NCBI RefSeq assembly: GCF_004116625.1
Contig: NZ_NXIE01000006.1
Span: 62,001-126,000, forward strand
Reading direction: 5' to 3'
DNA length: 64,000 nt
Source: Halarcobacter mediterraneus
GTDB lineage: Bacteria > Campylobacterota > Campylobacteria > Campylobacterales > Arcobacteraceae
Shown here: one piece after another, positions 44,178 to 53,429 of the stretch
Layout of the letters: each line of letters starts with the position of its first letter
Position numbering within the stretch: position 1 is the first letter of the stretch
Program-made: the position numbers and the translations under genes
Notes under the pieces: generated by a model
Databases searched by the model: none
The model's input: only the letters and a program-made list of their open reading frames with translations
Told to the model about the DNA's origin: nothing

Positions 44178-45343
44178 GTAATATTAGAATAAAAGGTGAT
44201 GGGGTCTTTAAAATTAGAAAAAATGTTATCTATGTTCATGGTTCTATAAATGGCAAATTTCATAGAAAATCTACAGGTAAAAAATTAACTCCTGCAACTA
44301 AACAATGGATGAAAAAAGCAAATCCATTAGATGTGTTATCAAAGTTATTAGATACAGATAGAAATGAAGTCACTACAAATAACTTTGAAAAATTTGGATA
44401 TATGATACTAGAAGTCACAAGTTCGAGAAGACAACAAGCTAGTCAAAATGAACTTGAAGGACTTTTTAAAAATAGAGTTCTACCAAGTTTTAAAGGTTTA
44501 AAAATAGAGGACATAAAGCCTCTTGATATTGTTAATTTACTTGAGAAACAAAAAAAAGAAGTTTGTAACGATAGAGTTAAAAGAATAAAGAATCTTTTAA
44601 ACATAATTTTTGATTATGCCTATGATAATGAGTTAATCGAAAGAAATCCAGTACAAACTAGAAGTGTCAAAGCTGTTGATTTATCTTATAATCCTAAAAA
44701 AACTGAGGCATACTCTACTGAAGAAATAAGAGTTATACTAAAAAATGCAAAAGGTTGGTTCAAAATATTTTTAGAACTATCTTTCAAGTTAGGATTAAGA
44801 ACGGGGGAATGTATGGCTTTAAAATGGAATGATATAAATTTTGAAACTGAAAAATTATCACTTCAAAGAAGTATTACAAGAGGTGTTATTACAGAACAGA
44901 ATGAAAATTCAACAAGTAATAAAAACCATTTTAGAACTATTCAACTATTGCCAGATTTAGTAAAGTTATTAAAAATTTACTATGAAGTTAGACCGTCAAA
45001 TGAATGGCTATTTATCAATAAAGATGGTAGATATTACAGAGAATCAAAAACTATAGTTGATTATCATTTAAAACCGTTACTAAAAAGCATAGGAGTGAAA
45101 TATAAAACTCTATATGCAACAAGAAGGTCATATGCATCTGTAATGAGTTTTGGAGGTGAAAACCTTGAAGATATCCAAAAAATTATGGGACATTCAAAAG
45201 GTTCAAGGATAACAGAAAAACATTATATCGACCCTAGAATACTAAAACTAGAACACGATAAATTAAATGCACAAAAACAACAAGAAATATTTAATATGAT
45301 GGTTGAAGTTGAGGATAAAGTTTCTCAATCAAAACCAGCATAG
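44174..45343 (+). CDS. tyrosine integrase
   Basis: A 389-residue phage-type integrase. An N-terminal arm-binding region (1-60) is followed by a SAM-like core-binding domain (about 65-165) and a catalytic domain: Arg in LGLRTGECMALKW, YATRRSYAS (the HxxR box with Tyr for His, a known variant), GHSKGS and the nucleophile in KHYIDP. It ends 62 bases before the right att core, the usual place for an integrase. It would recombine the CTTGAGGGG core in tRNA-Leu(GAG). Confidence 0.93.
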   Translation: MSNIRIKGDGVFKIRKNVIYVHGSINGKFHRKSTGKKLTPATKQWMKKANPLDVLSKLLDTDRNEVTTNNFEKFGYMILEVTSSRRQQASQNELEGLFKNRVLPSFKGLKIEDIKPLDIVNLLEKQKKEVCNDRVKRIKNLLNIIFDYAYDNELIERNPVQTRSVKAVDLSYNPKKTEAYSTEEIRVILKNAKGWFKIFLELSFKLGLRTGECMALKWNDINFETEKLSLQRSITRGVITEQNENSTSNKNHFRTIQLLPDLVKLLKIYYEVRPSNEWLFINKDGRYYRESKTIVDYHLKPLLKSIGVKYKTLYATRRSYASVMSFGGENLEDIQKIMGHSKGSRITEKHYIDPRILKLEHDKLNAQKQQEIFNMMVEVEDKVSQSKPA

Positions 45344-45346
45344 TCT

Positions 45347-45366
45347 ACTGCACACATATTGCACAG
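45347..45366 (+). repeat. right-end TGCACA repeats, candidate integrase arm sites
   Basis: Two copies, ACTGCACAC (45347-45355) and ATTGCACAG (45358-45366), match the three copies at the left end. They sit between the integrase stop and attR. Confidence 0.5.
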
Positions 45367-45405
45367 TAGTTGGTTGAGTTCCTATTTTAAGGGAAATACC
45401 TCCAC

Positions 45406-45459
45406 CTTGAGGGGGTAGTGCTTTCGGGTGTATGGGTTCAAATCCCATCGGTCGCACCA
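45406..45459 (+). pseudogene. 3' half of host tRNA-Leu(GAG), attR
   Basis: The att core (45406-45414) is followed by the 3' anticodon strand, variable arm, T arm (GGGTTCAAATCCC) and acceptor strand CGGTCGC with encoded ACCA. The 5' partner is at 25073-25112. The upstream 60 bases do not supply a D arm or acceptor strand, so this half cannot form a tRNA by itself. Confidence 0.9.
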
Positions 45460-45582
45460 TAATTTTATATTTCTTTATTTTAATCTTAATTCTCATCATT
45501 TAATTATTAATAAAACACCCTATTTGCTTATAAGTAAAAATAAGATATTCTAGTATTATATTATCTAAGTCTGGGGAGAATT

Positions 45583-48500
45583 ATGAAATATAGTAATATT
45601 TTTATAAAGTATATTTTTGTCTTTATTTTATTTGTCTCTTCACTATTTGCCACAAAGCTTGAAAATATGAGTCTTAGACTCCAATGGAAACATCAATTTG
45701 AGTTTGCAGGTTTTTATGCTGCAAAAGAGCTTGGATATTATAAAGAAGCTGGTATAAATCTTGATATTTTAGAGTATGATTCAAATATTGATATCTTTGA
45801 AGAAATAGTTAACAACAAAGTAGACTTTGCTATTTGGGGTAGTGGTGTTATTGAAAAAGCTATGAATGGCGAATCTATAGTCTTACTTGCAAACTATTTT
45901 AAAAGATCTCCCCTTGCAATAATTACAAATCCAGACATCAGATTTCCCTCAGAACTAAAAGGCAAAAGTCTGATGATTGCAAAAAAAGACCATGAAAGTG
46001 CAAACTATCATCAAATGTTTAAATTCTTTGATATGAACATGAATGATATGAAGTTAATACCTTCTAGTTTTAATATTCAAGATTTTATTGATAAAAAAAT
46101 AGATGCTTACTCTTCATTTTTAACAAATGAAATTTATCTTCTTCAAGAAAAAGGTATCCAATATAATATTTTAGACCCAAGTAATTATGGGGTTGAACTT
46201 TATGATGTAAATCTTTTCACTTCAAAAAAAGTTTTAAAAGAAAATCCTGAACTAGTAAAAAAATTTATTGAAGCTACAAATAAAGGTTGGGATTATGCTT
46301 TAAAAAATAAAGAAGAATTAGTAAATCTAATCTTAGAAAAATATAATACTCAAAATAAAACAAAAAATCATCTTCTATATGAAGCAAAAGAAACAACTCG
46401 AATGATGCTTCCAAAAACTTATCCTATAGGAAGTATTGATTTAAAAAAAGTTGAAAGAATTGGTTCTGTATTTGTGGAAATGGGGATGAGTGAACCTTTT
46501 CATAACTATAAATCTATTGTGTATATTGAAAATAAACCACAAATAAATCTTACAAAACAAGAACTAAACTATATTAAAAACAATAAGTCTATTCCTATTT
46601 CTGTTATGAAAGATTTTTATCCTTTCTCTGCAAAGTTAGATGGGAAATACCTTGGTTTTGTTAATGACTTAATTGATTTACTAAGTAAAAAAACAGGTTT
46701 AAAATTTGAGAAAAAAACAGGAGAATGGGTAGAAAACCTTAATAAATTTAGGAATAAAGAATCTTTTGTAATAGCTGATATTTCATATAAAAAAGAAAGG
46801 GAACCTTTTACTTTATTTACTGAACCTTATTATCAAATTCCTACTTTGATTTTTGTAAGAAATGATTTTAAAAACTACAAAGGAATAGAGAGTTTAAAAG
46901 GTAAAAAAATAGGAATTCAAAAAGATATTTTTTATGCAAAAGAGATGTCAGAACTTGAAGAAGTGGAACTTTTTATAAATGAAAGTATAGAAGAGATGGC
47001 AAAAGCTTTAAGTTATGGTCAAATTGATGCAGCAATTATGAATCTACTTACAATGAATCACTACATTATAAAAAATAGTTTAATTAATATAAAAGCCATA
47101 GATGAATTAACACTTCCTACTGTAAATAAGGAGGATTTACGATTTGGAGTAAATCCTGATAAACCTATACTTTTCAGTATTATTCAAAAAGGCTTAGCTT
47201 CAATTTCCCATAAAGAATGGAATAAAATTACACATAACTGGATTGGTATTCAACAAATATATCAAAACTCTAATATGTCTTTATTAGAAGAAAAAACTGT
47301 AAAAGAACCCTCAATAACTAAGCAAAAAGAGTTAACTAATAAAGAATTAATAAACCTTACAAAAAAAGAAGAAAATTATCTAAAAAACAAAACATTGAAA
47401 ATGTGTGTTGCTCCAAACTGGATGCCCTTTGGAGCTCTTGATGAAAATAATAATTTTGAAGGTTTTGGAGCTGATATTAATAAGATAATTGCAAAAAAAC
47501 TTAATAAAGAGATAATTATTACAAATAGTAAAAGTTGGCAAGAATCTTTAGAAAAAGCAAAAAATAAAGAGTGTGATATTTTATCTCTAGTAAAAAATAC
47601 AAAAGATAGAAGAAAGTATTTAAAATTTACGCAAGAATTAATTTTTTTACCTTATGTTGTCGTATCAAAAAAAGAAAACTTATTTATAGATGATTTCAAT
47701 GAAATAAAAAATAAAAAATTTGCTATTGTAAAAGGCTATTCAGCAGAAAATGATTTAAAACAATTATATCCAGAAGCTAAAATATTAATAGTAAAAAGTG
47801 CTAAAGAAGCCTTAGAGAAAGTTCAAAAAGGGGAAGTATTTGGATATATAGATGCAACTGCTGCCATAGGATACGCTATGGAAAAATATGGTTTTTATGA
47901 TTTAAAAATTATTTCAAAGCTTCCTATAGGATATAATCTTTCTTTTGGTGTAAATAAAGATGATACTGTTTTATTTAATATTTTTAAAAAAGTTGTAACT
48001 GATATAGATAAAAAGAAAGTTGCTCAAATATATAAAAAATGGGTAGCATTAAAACAAGAAAAAGTTGTAGACTACTCTTTGATTTGGAAGATTATTGGTA
48101 TTACACTATTTATTATCCTTATTATTAGTTACTGGAATACAAAACTTATTTTTGCAAAAAAAGAGATAGAAAAAAGTAATAAACTTCTGGAGAAAGCAAA
48201 ACTAGATATTGAAAAAAAGAATAAAGAACTTGAACAATTAGCAACAACAGATAAACTAACAGGAATTTATAATAGAGCTAAGCTTGATGAACTTTTGCAA
48301 AATGAAATAAATAGAAGTGAAAGATTCAATCATAATTTTGGTCTATGTATTTTAGATATAGATTTTTTCAAAAAAGTAAATGATACTTTTGGACATCAAG
48401 TTGGAGATAAGGTCTTAATAGAGTTTTCTAATATTTTAAAAAATCATACAAGAAAAACAGATATTATAGGCAGATGGGGAGGAGAAGAATTTATACTTAT

Positions 48501-48717
48501 AATTCCAGAAGCTAAACAAGAAGGGATAAGCAAATTAATTGAACACTTAAAAAGTATAATAGAAAATACTCACTTTTGTAAAGTAGGTAAAAAAACTGCA
48601 AGTTTTGGTTTAACTTTTTATATAAAAAATGATACAAGTGAGTCTATGTTAAAACGTGCTGATGACGCTTTATATCAAGCTAAGAATAAAGGAAGAAATA
48701 GAATAGTTCAAATATAA
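45583..48717 (+). CDS. diguanylate cyclase with three periplasmic binding-protein domains
   Basis: A 1044-residue sensor. A signal peptide is followed by an NMT1/THI5-like domain (about 28-300, LRLQWKHQFEFAGFYAAKELGYY), two SBP_bac_3-like domains (about 330-550 and 590-815), a membrane helix (about 830-848), a coiled coil and a C-terminal GGDEF domain. The active site is RWGGEEF, with an RKTD inhibitory site five residues upstream. It should sense periplasmic ligands, perhaps pyrimidine- or amino-acid-like, and make cyclic-di-GMP. Confidence 0.92.
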   Translation: MKYSNIFIKYIFVFILFVSSLFATKLENMSLRLQWKHQFEFAGFYAAKELGYYKEAGINLDILEYDSNIDIFEEIVNNKVDFAIWGSGVIEKAMNGESIVLLANYFKRSPLAIITNPDIRFPSELKGKSLMIAKKDHESANYHQMFKFFDMNMNDMKLIPSSFNIQDFIDKKIDAYSSFLTNEIYLLQEKGIQYNILDPSNYGVELYDVNLFTSKKVLKENPELVKKFIEATNKGWDYALKNKEELVNLILEKYNTQNKTKNHLLYEAKETTRMMLPKTYPIGSIDLKKVERIGSVFVEMGMSEPFHNYKSIVYIENKPQINLTKQELNYIKNNKSIPISVMKDFYPFSAKLDGKYLGFVNDLIDLLSKKTGLKFEKKTGEWVENLNKFRNKESFVIADISYKKEREPFTLFTEPYYQIPTLIFVRNDFKNYKGIESLKGKKIGIQKDIFYAKEMSELEEVELFINESIEEMAKALSYGQIDAAIMNLLTMNHYIIKNSLINIKAIDELTLPTVNKEDLRFGVNPDKPILFSIIQKGLASISHKEWNKITHNWIGIQQIYQNSNMSLLEEKTVKEPSITKQKELTNKELINLTKKEENYLKNKTLKMCVAPNWMPFGALDENNNFEGFGADINKIIAKKLNKEIIITNSKSWQESLEKAKNKECDILSLVKNTKDRRKYLKFTQELIFLPYVVVSKKENLFIDDFNEIKNKKFAIVKGYSAENDLKQLYPEAKILIVKSAKEALEKVQKGEVFGYIDATAAIGYAMEKYGFYDLKIISKLPIGYNLSFGVNKDDTVLFNIFKKVVTDIDKKKVAQIYKKWVALKQEKVVDYSLIWKIIGITLFIILIISYWNTKLIFAKKEIEKSNKLLEKAKLDIEKKNKELEQLATTDKLTGIYNRAKLDELLQNEINRSERFNHNFGLCILDIDFFKKVNDTFGHQVGDKVLIEFSNILKNHTRKTDIIGRWGGEEFILIIPEAKQEGISKLIEHLKSIIENTHFCKVGKKTASFGLTFYIKNDTSESMLKRADDALYQAKNKGRNRIVQI

Positions 48718-48719
48718 GA

Positions 48720-49880
48720 TTATTCATGAATAACAATTCTATCTCTACCATCTTGTTTTGCTTGATATAAAGCATCATCAGCTAGTCTAAAAGCTTCTTT
48801 AAAACTTTTTGATTTATGAGGTTCCAAATTAATACCCATGGATACGGTAACTTTTATTTTTTTATTTTTTAAAACATTAAAAGTATTATTTCTTACTTTA
48901 TTAAATATTCTATTTATTGCACTTAAGTTATTATCTTCATCTGTATATTGTTTTTTAGATAAAATTATAAACTCTTCCCCACCATATCTTATAATAATAT
49001 CATCTTTTAATCGTATAGATTCTAACATTATTGACCCAACTTCTTTTAAAATTAAATCTCCAACTTGATGTCCAAAAGTATCATTGATTTTTTTAAAATA
49101 ATCAATATCCAAAACAGCTAAAGTATAGTCTTCTAGATTAATTTTATTTTCATTTCTTTGTAGATAATTACGATTATATACATTTGTTAATGAATCAACA
49201 TAAGCTATTTTATTAATTGAATAATATTTAATTGTTTGTATTATTAAAATAAGAATGAAAAAGATAATCCCTATATTTATGGCAATAATTATATCTTTAA
49301 CTAAAATAATAACCTCATTAATATCTTTAGCTTTATCTATAGAAAAGTCTAAAACAAGTAATAATTCTACTTCATTATTATTTAAAATTGGTTCAATAAA
49401 AGTAACAGATAATTGATGAAGTAATGGTTGCTTAATCAAAACTGTTTTTTTACTAATGTAAACATCATCCCATTTTGAACTTTCCACATCAAACTTCTGA
49501 TTTATAAATGCTTTTTCACCTTTTTTTGCACCATCTGCTAAAAATCTATATATGCCTTTTTCATCTTTATAAAGTAAATATACATATTTGATATTATTAG
49601 TTATTAAAAGAGAGATTTCATCTTCAATATCTTTTTGTAAAGAAGTTGATTTTTTTATTTTATTAATATAATTAGAAGAGTCATTTAGTTTACTAGCAAT
49701 TGATTTTGATGTATTTTTAACTATCTGAATAATATCTACTGTAGCAATTTCAAAAACTTTTTTTTCAAAATTATTCTCAAATTTATTAACTGAAGAAAGA
49801 ATAAAAAAAAGTAATATTGAGATAAATGAAAAAATAAATATTAAAAAAAATCTATTAGAGAAAATACTTTTAAACATCAC
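48720..49880 (-). CDS. membrane diguanylate cyclase
   Basis: A 386-residue protein with two membrane helices (about 10-30 and 190-215), a periplasmic sensor between them that looks like a small CACHE/LapD-type domain, and a GGDEF domain (about 225-386) with RYGGEEF. The inhibitory RxxD site is not at the normal spacing (LKDD precedes IIIRY), so product inhibition may be lost. Its start overlaps the stop of the 156-residue gene, forming an operon with the TonB-dependent receptor. Confidence 0.88.
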   Translation of the reverse strand: MMFKSIFSNRFFLIFIFSFISILLFFILSSVNKFENNFEKKVFEIATVDIIQIVKNTSKSIASKLNDSSNYINKIKKSTSLQKDIEDEISLLITNNIKYVYLLYKDEKGIYRFLADGAKKGEKAFINQKFDVESSKWDDVYISKKTVLIKQPLLHQLSVTFIEPILNNNEVELLLVLDFSIDKAKDINEVIILVKDIIIAINIGIIFFILILIIQTIKYYSINKIAYVDSLTNVYNRNYLQRNENKINLEDYTLAVLDIDYFKKINDTFGHQVGDLILKEVGSIMLESIRLKDDIIIRYGGEEFIILSKKQYTDEDNNLSAINRIFNKVRNNTFNVLKNKKIKVTVSMGINLEPHKSKSFKEAFRLADDALYQAKQDGRDRIVIHE

Positions 49881-50350
49881 TATAAGTCCTCAATATATCG
49901 TTCATATTCTCTAGGTAAATAAATATTTTTTTGAGATAACCTACTTTTTACTAAAACTATATTAGGTCTACTTTTACTCCAAAAAAAAGCACCTAGAAAG
50001 GTTTTGTCAGATAGTAGCTTTTTATAATTATTTGTCAAGATATAAGAATTTTTACCTTTTTTCTGACATTTATGCGATTTTGAATACTTAACAAATACAA
50101 AGTTTGCTTCAGAACAAAGCTTTGTAACTTTGACAAAAGAAGAGTAAACTTTATAATCTAAAGATTTCATCCCTGGTATATATAATATTACTGGTTTGTT
50201 AACTAAAATATCTTTTGCTATCTTTACAACAATTTTTGCCTCTAATTCTGTTTCTTTTTGATATTTATCTAAAAGATAAGTATAATTATCTGCTTTTATG
50301 AAACAAACCATAAAGCTTATTATCAATAAATACCTAATCAAAACAGCCAC
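49880..50350 (-). CDS. exported protein between receptor and diguanylate cyclase
   Basis: A 156-residue protein with a signal peptide (about 1-20, MVCFIKAD). It has an alpha/beta pattern with VILYIPGMKSLDYKVY, GAFFWSKSRPNIVLVKSRL and IYLPREYERYIED. I do not recognise the family. It overlaps both neighbours. The order outer-membrane receptor, periplasmic protein, cyclase recalls YfiBNR-type signalling, in which YfiR sits between, but sequence similarity to YfiR is not evident. Confidence 0.6.
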   Translation of the reverse strand: MAVLIRYLLIISFMVCFIKADNYTYLLDKYQKETELEAKIVVKIAKDILVNKPVILYIPGMKSLDYKVYSSFVKVTKLCSEANFVFVKYSKSHKCQKKGKNSYILTNNYKKLLSDKTFLGAFFWSKSRPNIVLVKSRLSQKNIYLPREYERYIEDL

Positions 50351-52251
50351 CTAATACCAAAAATGAATTTTCTATTATAATCATTTATAGAAATATTATC
50401 ACCACCAATTCCATTGTTAAATAAAGAACTTGTAGGTTTATTTAGCAGATTTTGACCTTTTAAATTAATACTTAAATTTTTAGTATAGTTATAAGTAAAA
50501 CCCATATTTAGATTATAACTATTTGCTACATCTAAATCTAAAAACTTATAAGCACTTTTATATATTAAAGAAGTAAAGTAACTGAACCTTTCATATTTAG
50601 TACTATATTTAAGATATCCACCTTCATAAGAGTTTGTAGAATTTCTATTTAAATTATTTTTATAATAGTTTAGTTTTATTTTACTTTTTTTATCAATTTT
50701 GTATTCATATTCTAAAATCACTCCATTTGTTTTAACAGCATCTTCAATATTTATAAATCCAATTGGAGAATTATAAGCAAAATCATCTATTTTAACCCTA
50801 TAATAATCAATATTAAATTTAGAATTGCCAAAGGCTAAAACACTTTCAAAATTAAAATACTTATACTTTTGAGTCTTAAAAGTATTCTCACTTTTTTCTT
50901 TAAAGTCTATATTAAAAAAATTTGGAGCTAAATAACTTCTTGTATAAAAAGTTTTAAAGCCTAAATACTCTGTAGGAAGATATATTCCCCCAAATCTATA
51001 TAAATATTCTACATCATTTTCAAGAGTAGAACCTTTTCTTTCGTATTTACTAATTTTATAGTTAGCAATTAAATGTAAATTTTCTTTTAATTTAAAATCT
51101 TCTTCAATCATAAAAGAATAAATATTTTCTTTATTATAATCTGTATAATCACTAATATTTGATTTTTGATTTAAGAAGTTAATACTTTCTCTATTATTTA
51201 CTTTATATTTTTTAGTTGCAACATTTAACGCAGAATAAATTTTATGCCTATCAAGAAAAAACTTTTTTGAAAGAGAGGCTTCTACTTTTGTAAACTTCAA
51301 GTCTTCATTATAATACTTAGGCATAGTTTCATTTATATTTTTTAAATCAATAATAGGAACTAAAAATAAACCTTCTTTATTAGATTCTTCATATTTGTAA
51401 TTATTAACATCATAAGAAATTGTCGATTTAAACGTTTTATCTTCTGATAAATAATTAGTTAAATGTAGAAAGAAATTCTTTGATTCTAAAAGTCCATCAT
51501 CAGGCATAAAATCTGAGGAATATCCTGTATAAACATCTTTTTGAAGATTTGTATATCCCATATCAAAATTAATATACTCTGAATTTAGATTGAAAAAAAG
51601 ATATTGTGAATTTTTATCATTTTTTAAATTGTTTTTATCAAAACTATTTTTTGGAAAATCATTATTATTAGTTAAATGAAATAGATAAGTCCAACCATTT
51701 TCTAAAATACTAGAGTGTGTAATACTTTGAGAGTTAGAACTCTTATTTGATTGAGAGAGATATAATTCATTACCATTTTCTTTCTTTGCACTTTTTGTAT
51801 AAACTCTTATAAACTGAACACCCGTTGCATTTCCTAAATTAAAAGAACCTTCCCCATAGTAAATTTCAATATGGTCAATTAAAGAAATAGGCATTTCTGA
51901 CCAAGATAAAGAAGGAGATTGATTATAAATAGAACTAACTTCGTGATCATTTATATAAAGTCTAAAAAAACCCGTAACATCAGTTTTTGTTCCTGGTAAT
52001 GAAATTGTATTTAATCCCATTTTATTTATATTCAAATTATTTGCAGGTAATTCTTTTAATACATCACTAAGATTTTCATACTGCATTAATTCTAATTCTT
52101 CTTTTGTATAAACAATTACATAACCCATTTTTTCATCAATTGTTTCAAGAGAATTTTTAGAAGATTTTTCATACTCTTTTAATAAATTACTTAAAGTAGA
52201 TGCATTTAGTACAGAGAAAAAAGAGATAAGTAAAAAAACAAATATTTTCAT
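50338..52251 (-). CDS. TonB-dependent receptor-like outer membrane protein
   Basis: A 637-residue protein with a signal peptide (1-17), a plug domain (about 45-155: MQYENLSDVLKELPANNLNIN, then SLIDHIEIYYGEGSF) and a 22-strand-like barrel ending in the aromatic residue of FGIRWLF. No clear TonB box is seen. It is slightly short for the family. Co-transcription with an exported protein and a diguanylate cyclase suggests a sensing or signalling role as much as uptake; the ligand is unknown. Confidence 0.82.
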   Translation of the reverse strand: MKIFVFLLISFFSVLNASTLSNLLKEYEKSSKNSLETIDEKMGYVIVYTKEELELMQYENLSDVLKELPANNLNINKMGLNTISLPGTKTDVTGFFRLYINDHEVSSIYNQSPSLSWSEMPISLIDHIEIYYGEGSFNLGNATGVQFIRVYTKSAKKENGNELYLSQSNKSSNSQSITHSSILENGWTYLFHLTNNNDFPKNSFDKNNLKNDKNSQYLFFNLNSEYINFDMGYTNLQKDVYTGYSSDFMPDDGLLESKNFFLHLTNYLSEDKTFKSTISYDVNNYKYEESNKEGLFLVPIIDLKNINETMPKYYNEDLKFTKVEASLSKKFFLDRHKIYSALNVATKKYKVNNRESINFLNQKSNISDYTDYNKENIYSFMIEEDFKLKENLHLIANYKISKYERKGSTLENDVEYLYRFGGIYLPTEYLGFKTFYTRSYLAPNFFNIDFKEKSENTFKTQKYKYFNFESVLAFGNSKFNIDYYRVKIDDFAYNSPIGFINIEDAVKTNGVILEYEYKIDKKSKIKLNYYKNNLNRNSTNSYEGGYLKYSTKYERFSYFTSLIYKSAYKFLDLDVANSYNLNMGFTYNYTKNLSINLKGQNLLNKPTSSLFNNGIGGDNISINDYNRKFIFGIRWLF

Positions 52252-52415
52252 AAATTACCTAATTAGTATTTAATTATATAATATTATAGTATCAATCAGT
52301 TGGTAATTAGCTAAAGTGCACTTCATTCTATTTTACAATTAAATCATTTTTTATGAGAATTTCATATATTCTCTGATATTATTTATAACATAATATCATA
52401 TTAAGAGAGTAACAG

Positions 52416-53429
52416 ATGAACATCAAAAGTTTAGATGAAGGAAAATTAAATTTATTTAATCATTATTGGGAAAATTCAGCAGATAATATGTTCTTAGCAA
52501 CACTAGATGAAGATACTGGGGATTTTATAGTTGAAGAAATAAACCCTTCTCAACAAAAAGATTTAGGAATAGAAGAAAATATAAAGCACAAAAAGATAAA
52601 AGACTTAATTGGAGATGAAAAAGCTAAAGATTTAAAAGAAAAATACTTAAAATGTTTAGAAAAAAAATCTCCTATGATGGAAGATGAAACTATTGAAATT
52701 AATGGAGAAAAAAGGTTTTATAATACTATGATTATTCCTGTAAATGATCAAGCAACAGGACAAAAACACATTATTGGTATTTCAAGAGATTTAACAGATG
52801 TAATTAATACAAAAGAAAAACTACAAAAACTAAGTAAAGAAATTGATACTCTAACAAATGAAAAAAACAATAACTTCGAAGAAACTCAAAATAATATAAA
52901 GATGTTAGCATTTAATGACCCTTTAACAGGCATAGGGAATAGAAGATATTTAAATGACCATGCAATTAAAACTATCTCTTTAGCACATAGATATGATAGT
53001 TGCTTAACATTTATGGTTTTAGATATTGATAACTTAAATGAAATAAATAAAAAACATGGACATACTTTTGGAGATACAGTTATAAAAGAAATTGCAGAAC
53101 TACTTAAAGCAAGTATTAGAGAATCTGATATTTTATCAAGGTATTCAGGTGAAGAATTTTTATTATTACTACCAATGACATCATTAGAAGCTGCTCAAAT
53201 ATTAGGAGAAAGACTATTAGATAAAGTTAGAGCTTTAGACTTTAGCACTTATGATAAATTTGAAGTTTCAATTACTGCAAGTATAGGTATCTCTGCATTA
53301 AATGAACCACAAGACAACTTAGATATTTTATTACAAAAAACATATAATGCTTTAGATAAAGCAAAAGAGTATGGTAAGAATCAAATGGTTTCTTACATTA
53401 GTGAAAGTTCTTATAAAATACACACTTGA
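52416..53429 (+). CDS. PAS-GGDEF protein
   Basis: A 337-residue cytoplasmic protein with an N-terminal PAS domain (about 15-130, with EINGEKRFYNTMIIPVND and IIGISRDLTDV), a coiled-coil linker and a GGDEF domain (about 170-337). The active site is RYSGEEF, with the first Gly replaced by Ser, and the RESD inhibitory site is intact. Activity may be altered. It is divergent from the receptor operon and overlaps the broken cyclase gene tail to tail by 19 bases. Confidence 0.87.
   Translation: MNIKSLDEGKLNLFNHYWENSADNMFLATLDEDTGDFIVEEINPSQQKDLGIEENIKHKKIKDLIGDEKAKDLKEKYLKCLEKKSPMMEDETIEINGEKRFYNTMIIPVNDQATGQKHIIGISRDLTDVINTKEKLQKLSKEIDTLTNEKNNNFEETQNNIKMLAFNDPLTGIGNRRYLNDHAIKTISLAHRYDSCLTFMVLDIDNLNEINKKHGHTFGDTVIKEIAELLKASIRESDILSRYSGEEFLLLLPMTSLEAAQILGERLLDKVRALDFSTYDKFEVSITASIGISALNEPQDNLDILLQKTYNALDKAKEYGKNQMVSYISESSYKIHT

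Larger units (their letters stand above)
25104..45414. mobile_element. integrative element in tRNA-Leu(GAG), about 20.3 kb
   Basis: Bounded by the 9-base direct repeat CTTGAGGGG (25104-25112 and 45406-45414), which is the anticodon loop region of the split tRNA-Leu. It encodes, from the right end inward, a tyrosine integrase, a small excisionase-like protein, a ParB-methyltransferase fusion, a D12-like methyltransferase, a WYL-like regulator, a HUH replication initiator, an XRE repressor with a secreted-protein operon, an OB-fold-like protein, an FtsK/TraB-like translocase, a LlaJI-like restriction system and a complete tRNA-Leu(GAG). No pilus or type IV secretion genes are seen. It looks intact and potentially mobile. 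Confidence 0.9.

Noticed and set aside
25145-45459. The intact tRNA-Leu at 25145 also contains CTTGAGGGG and could be read as the true left att site.
   Set aside because: Joining it to the right half would give acceptor strands GCGAATG and CGGTCGC, which do not pair. The half at 25073 pairs perfectly.
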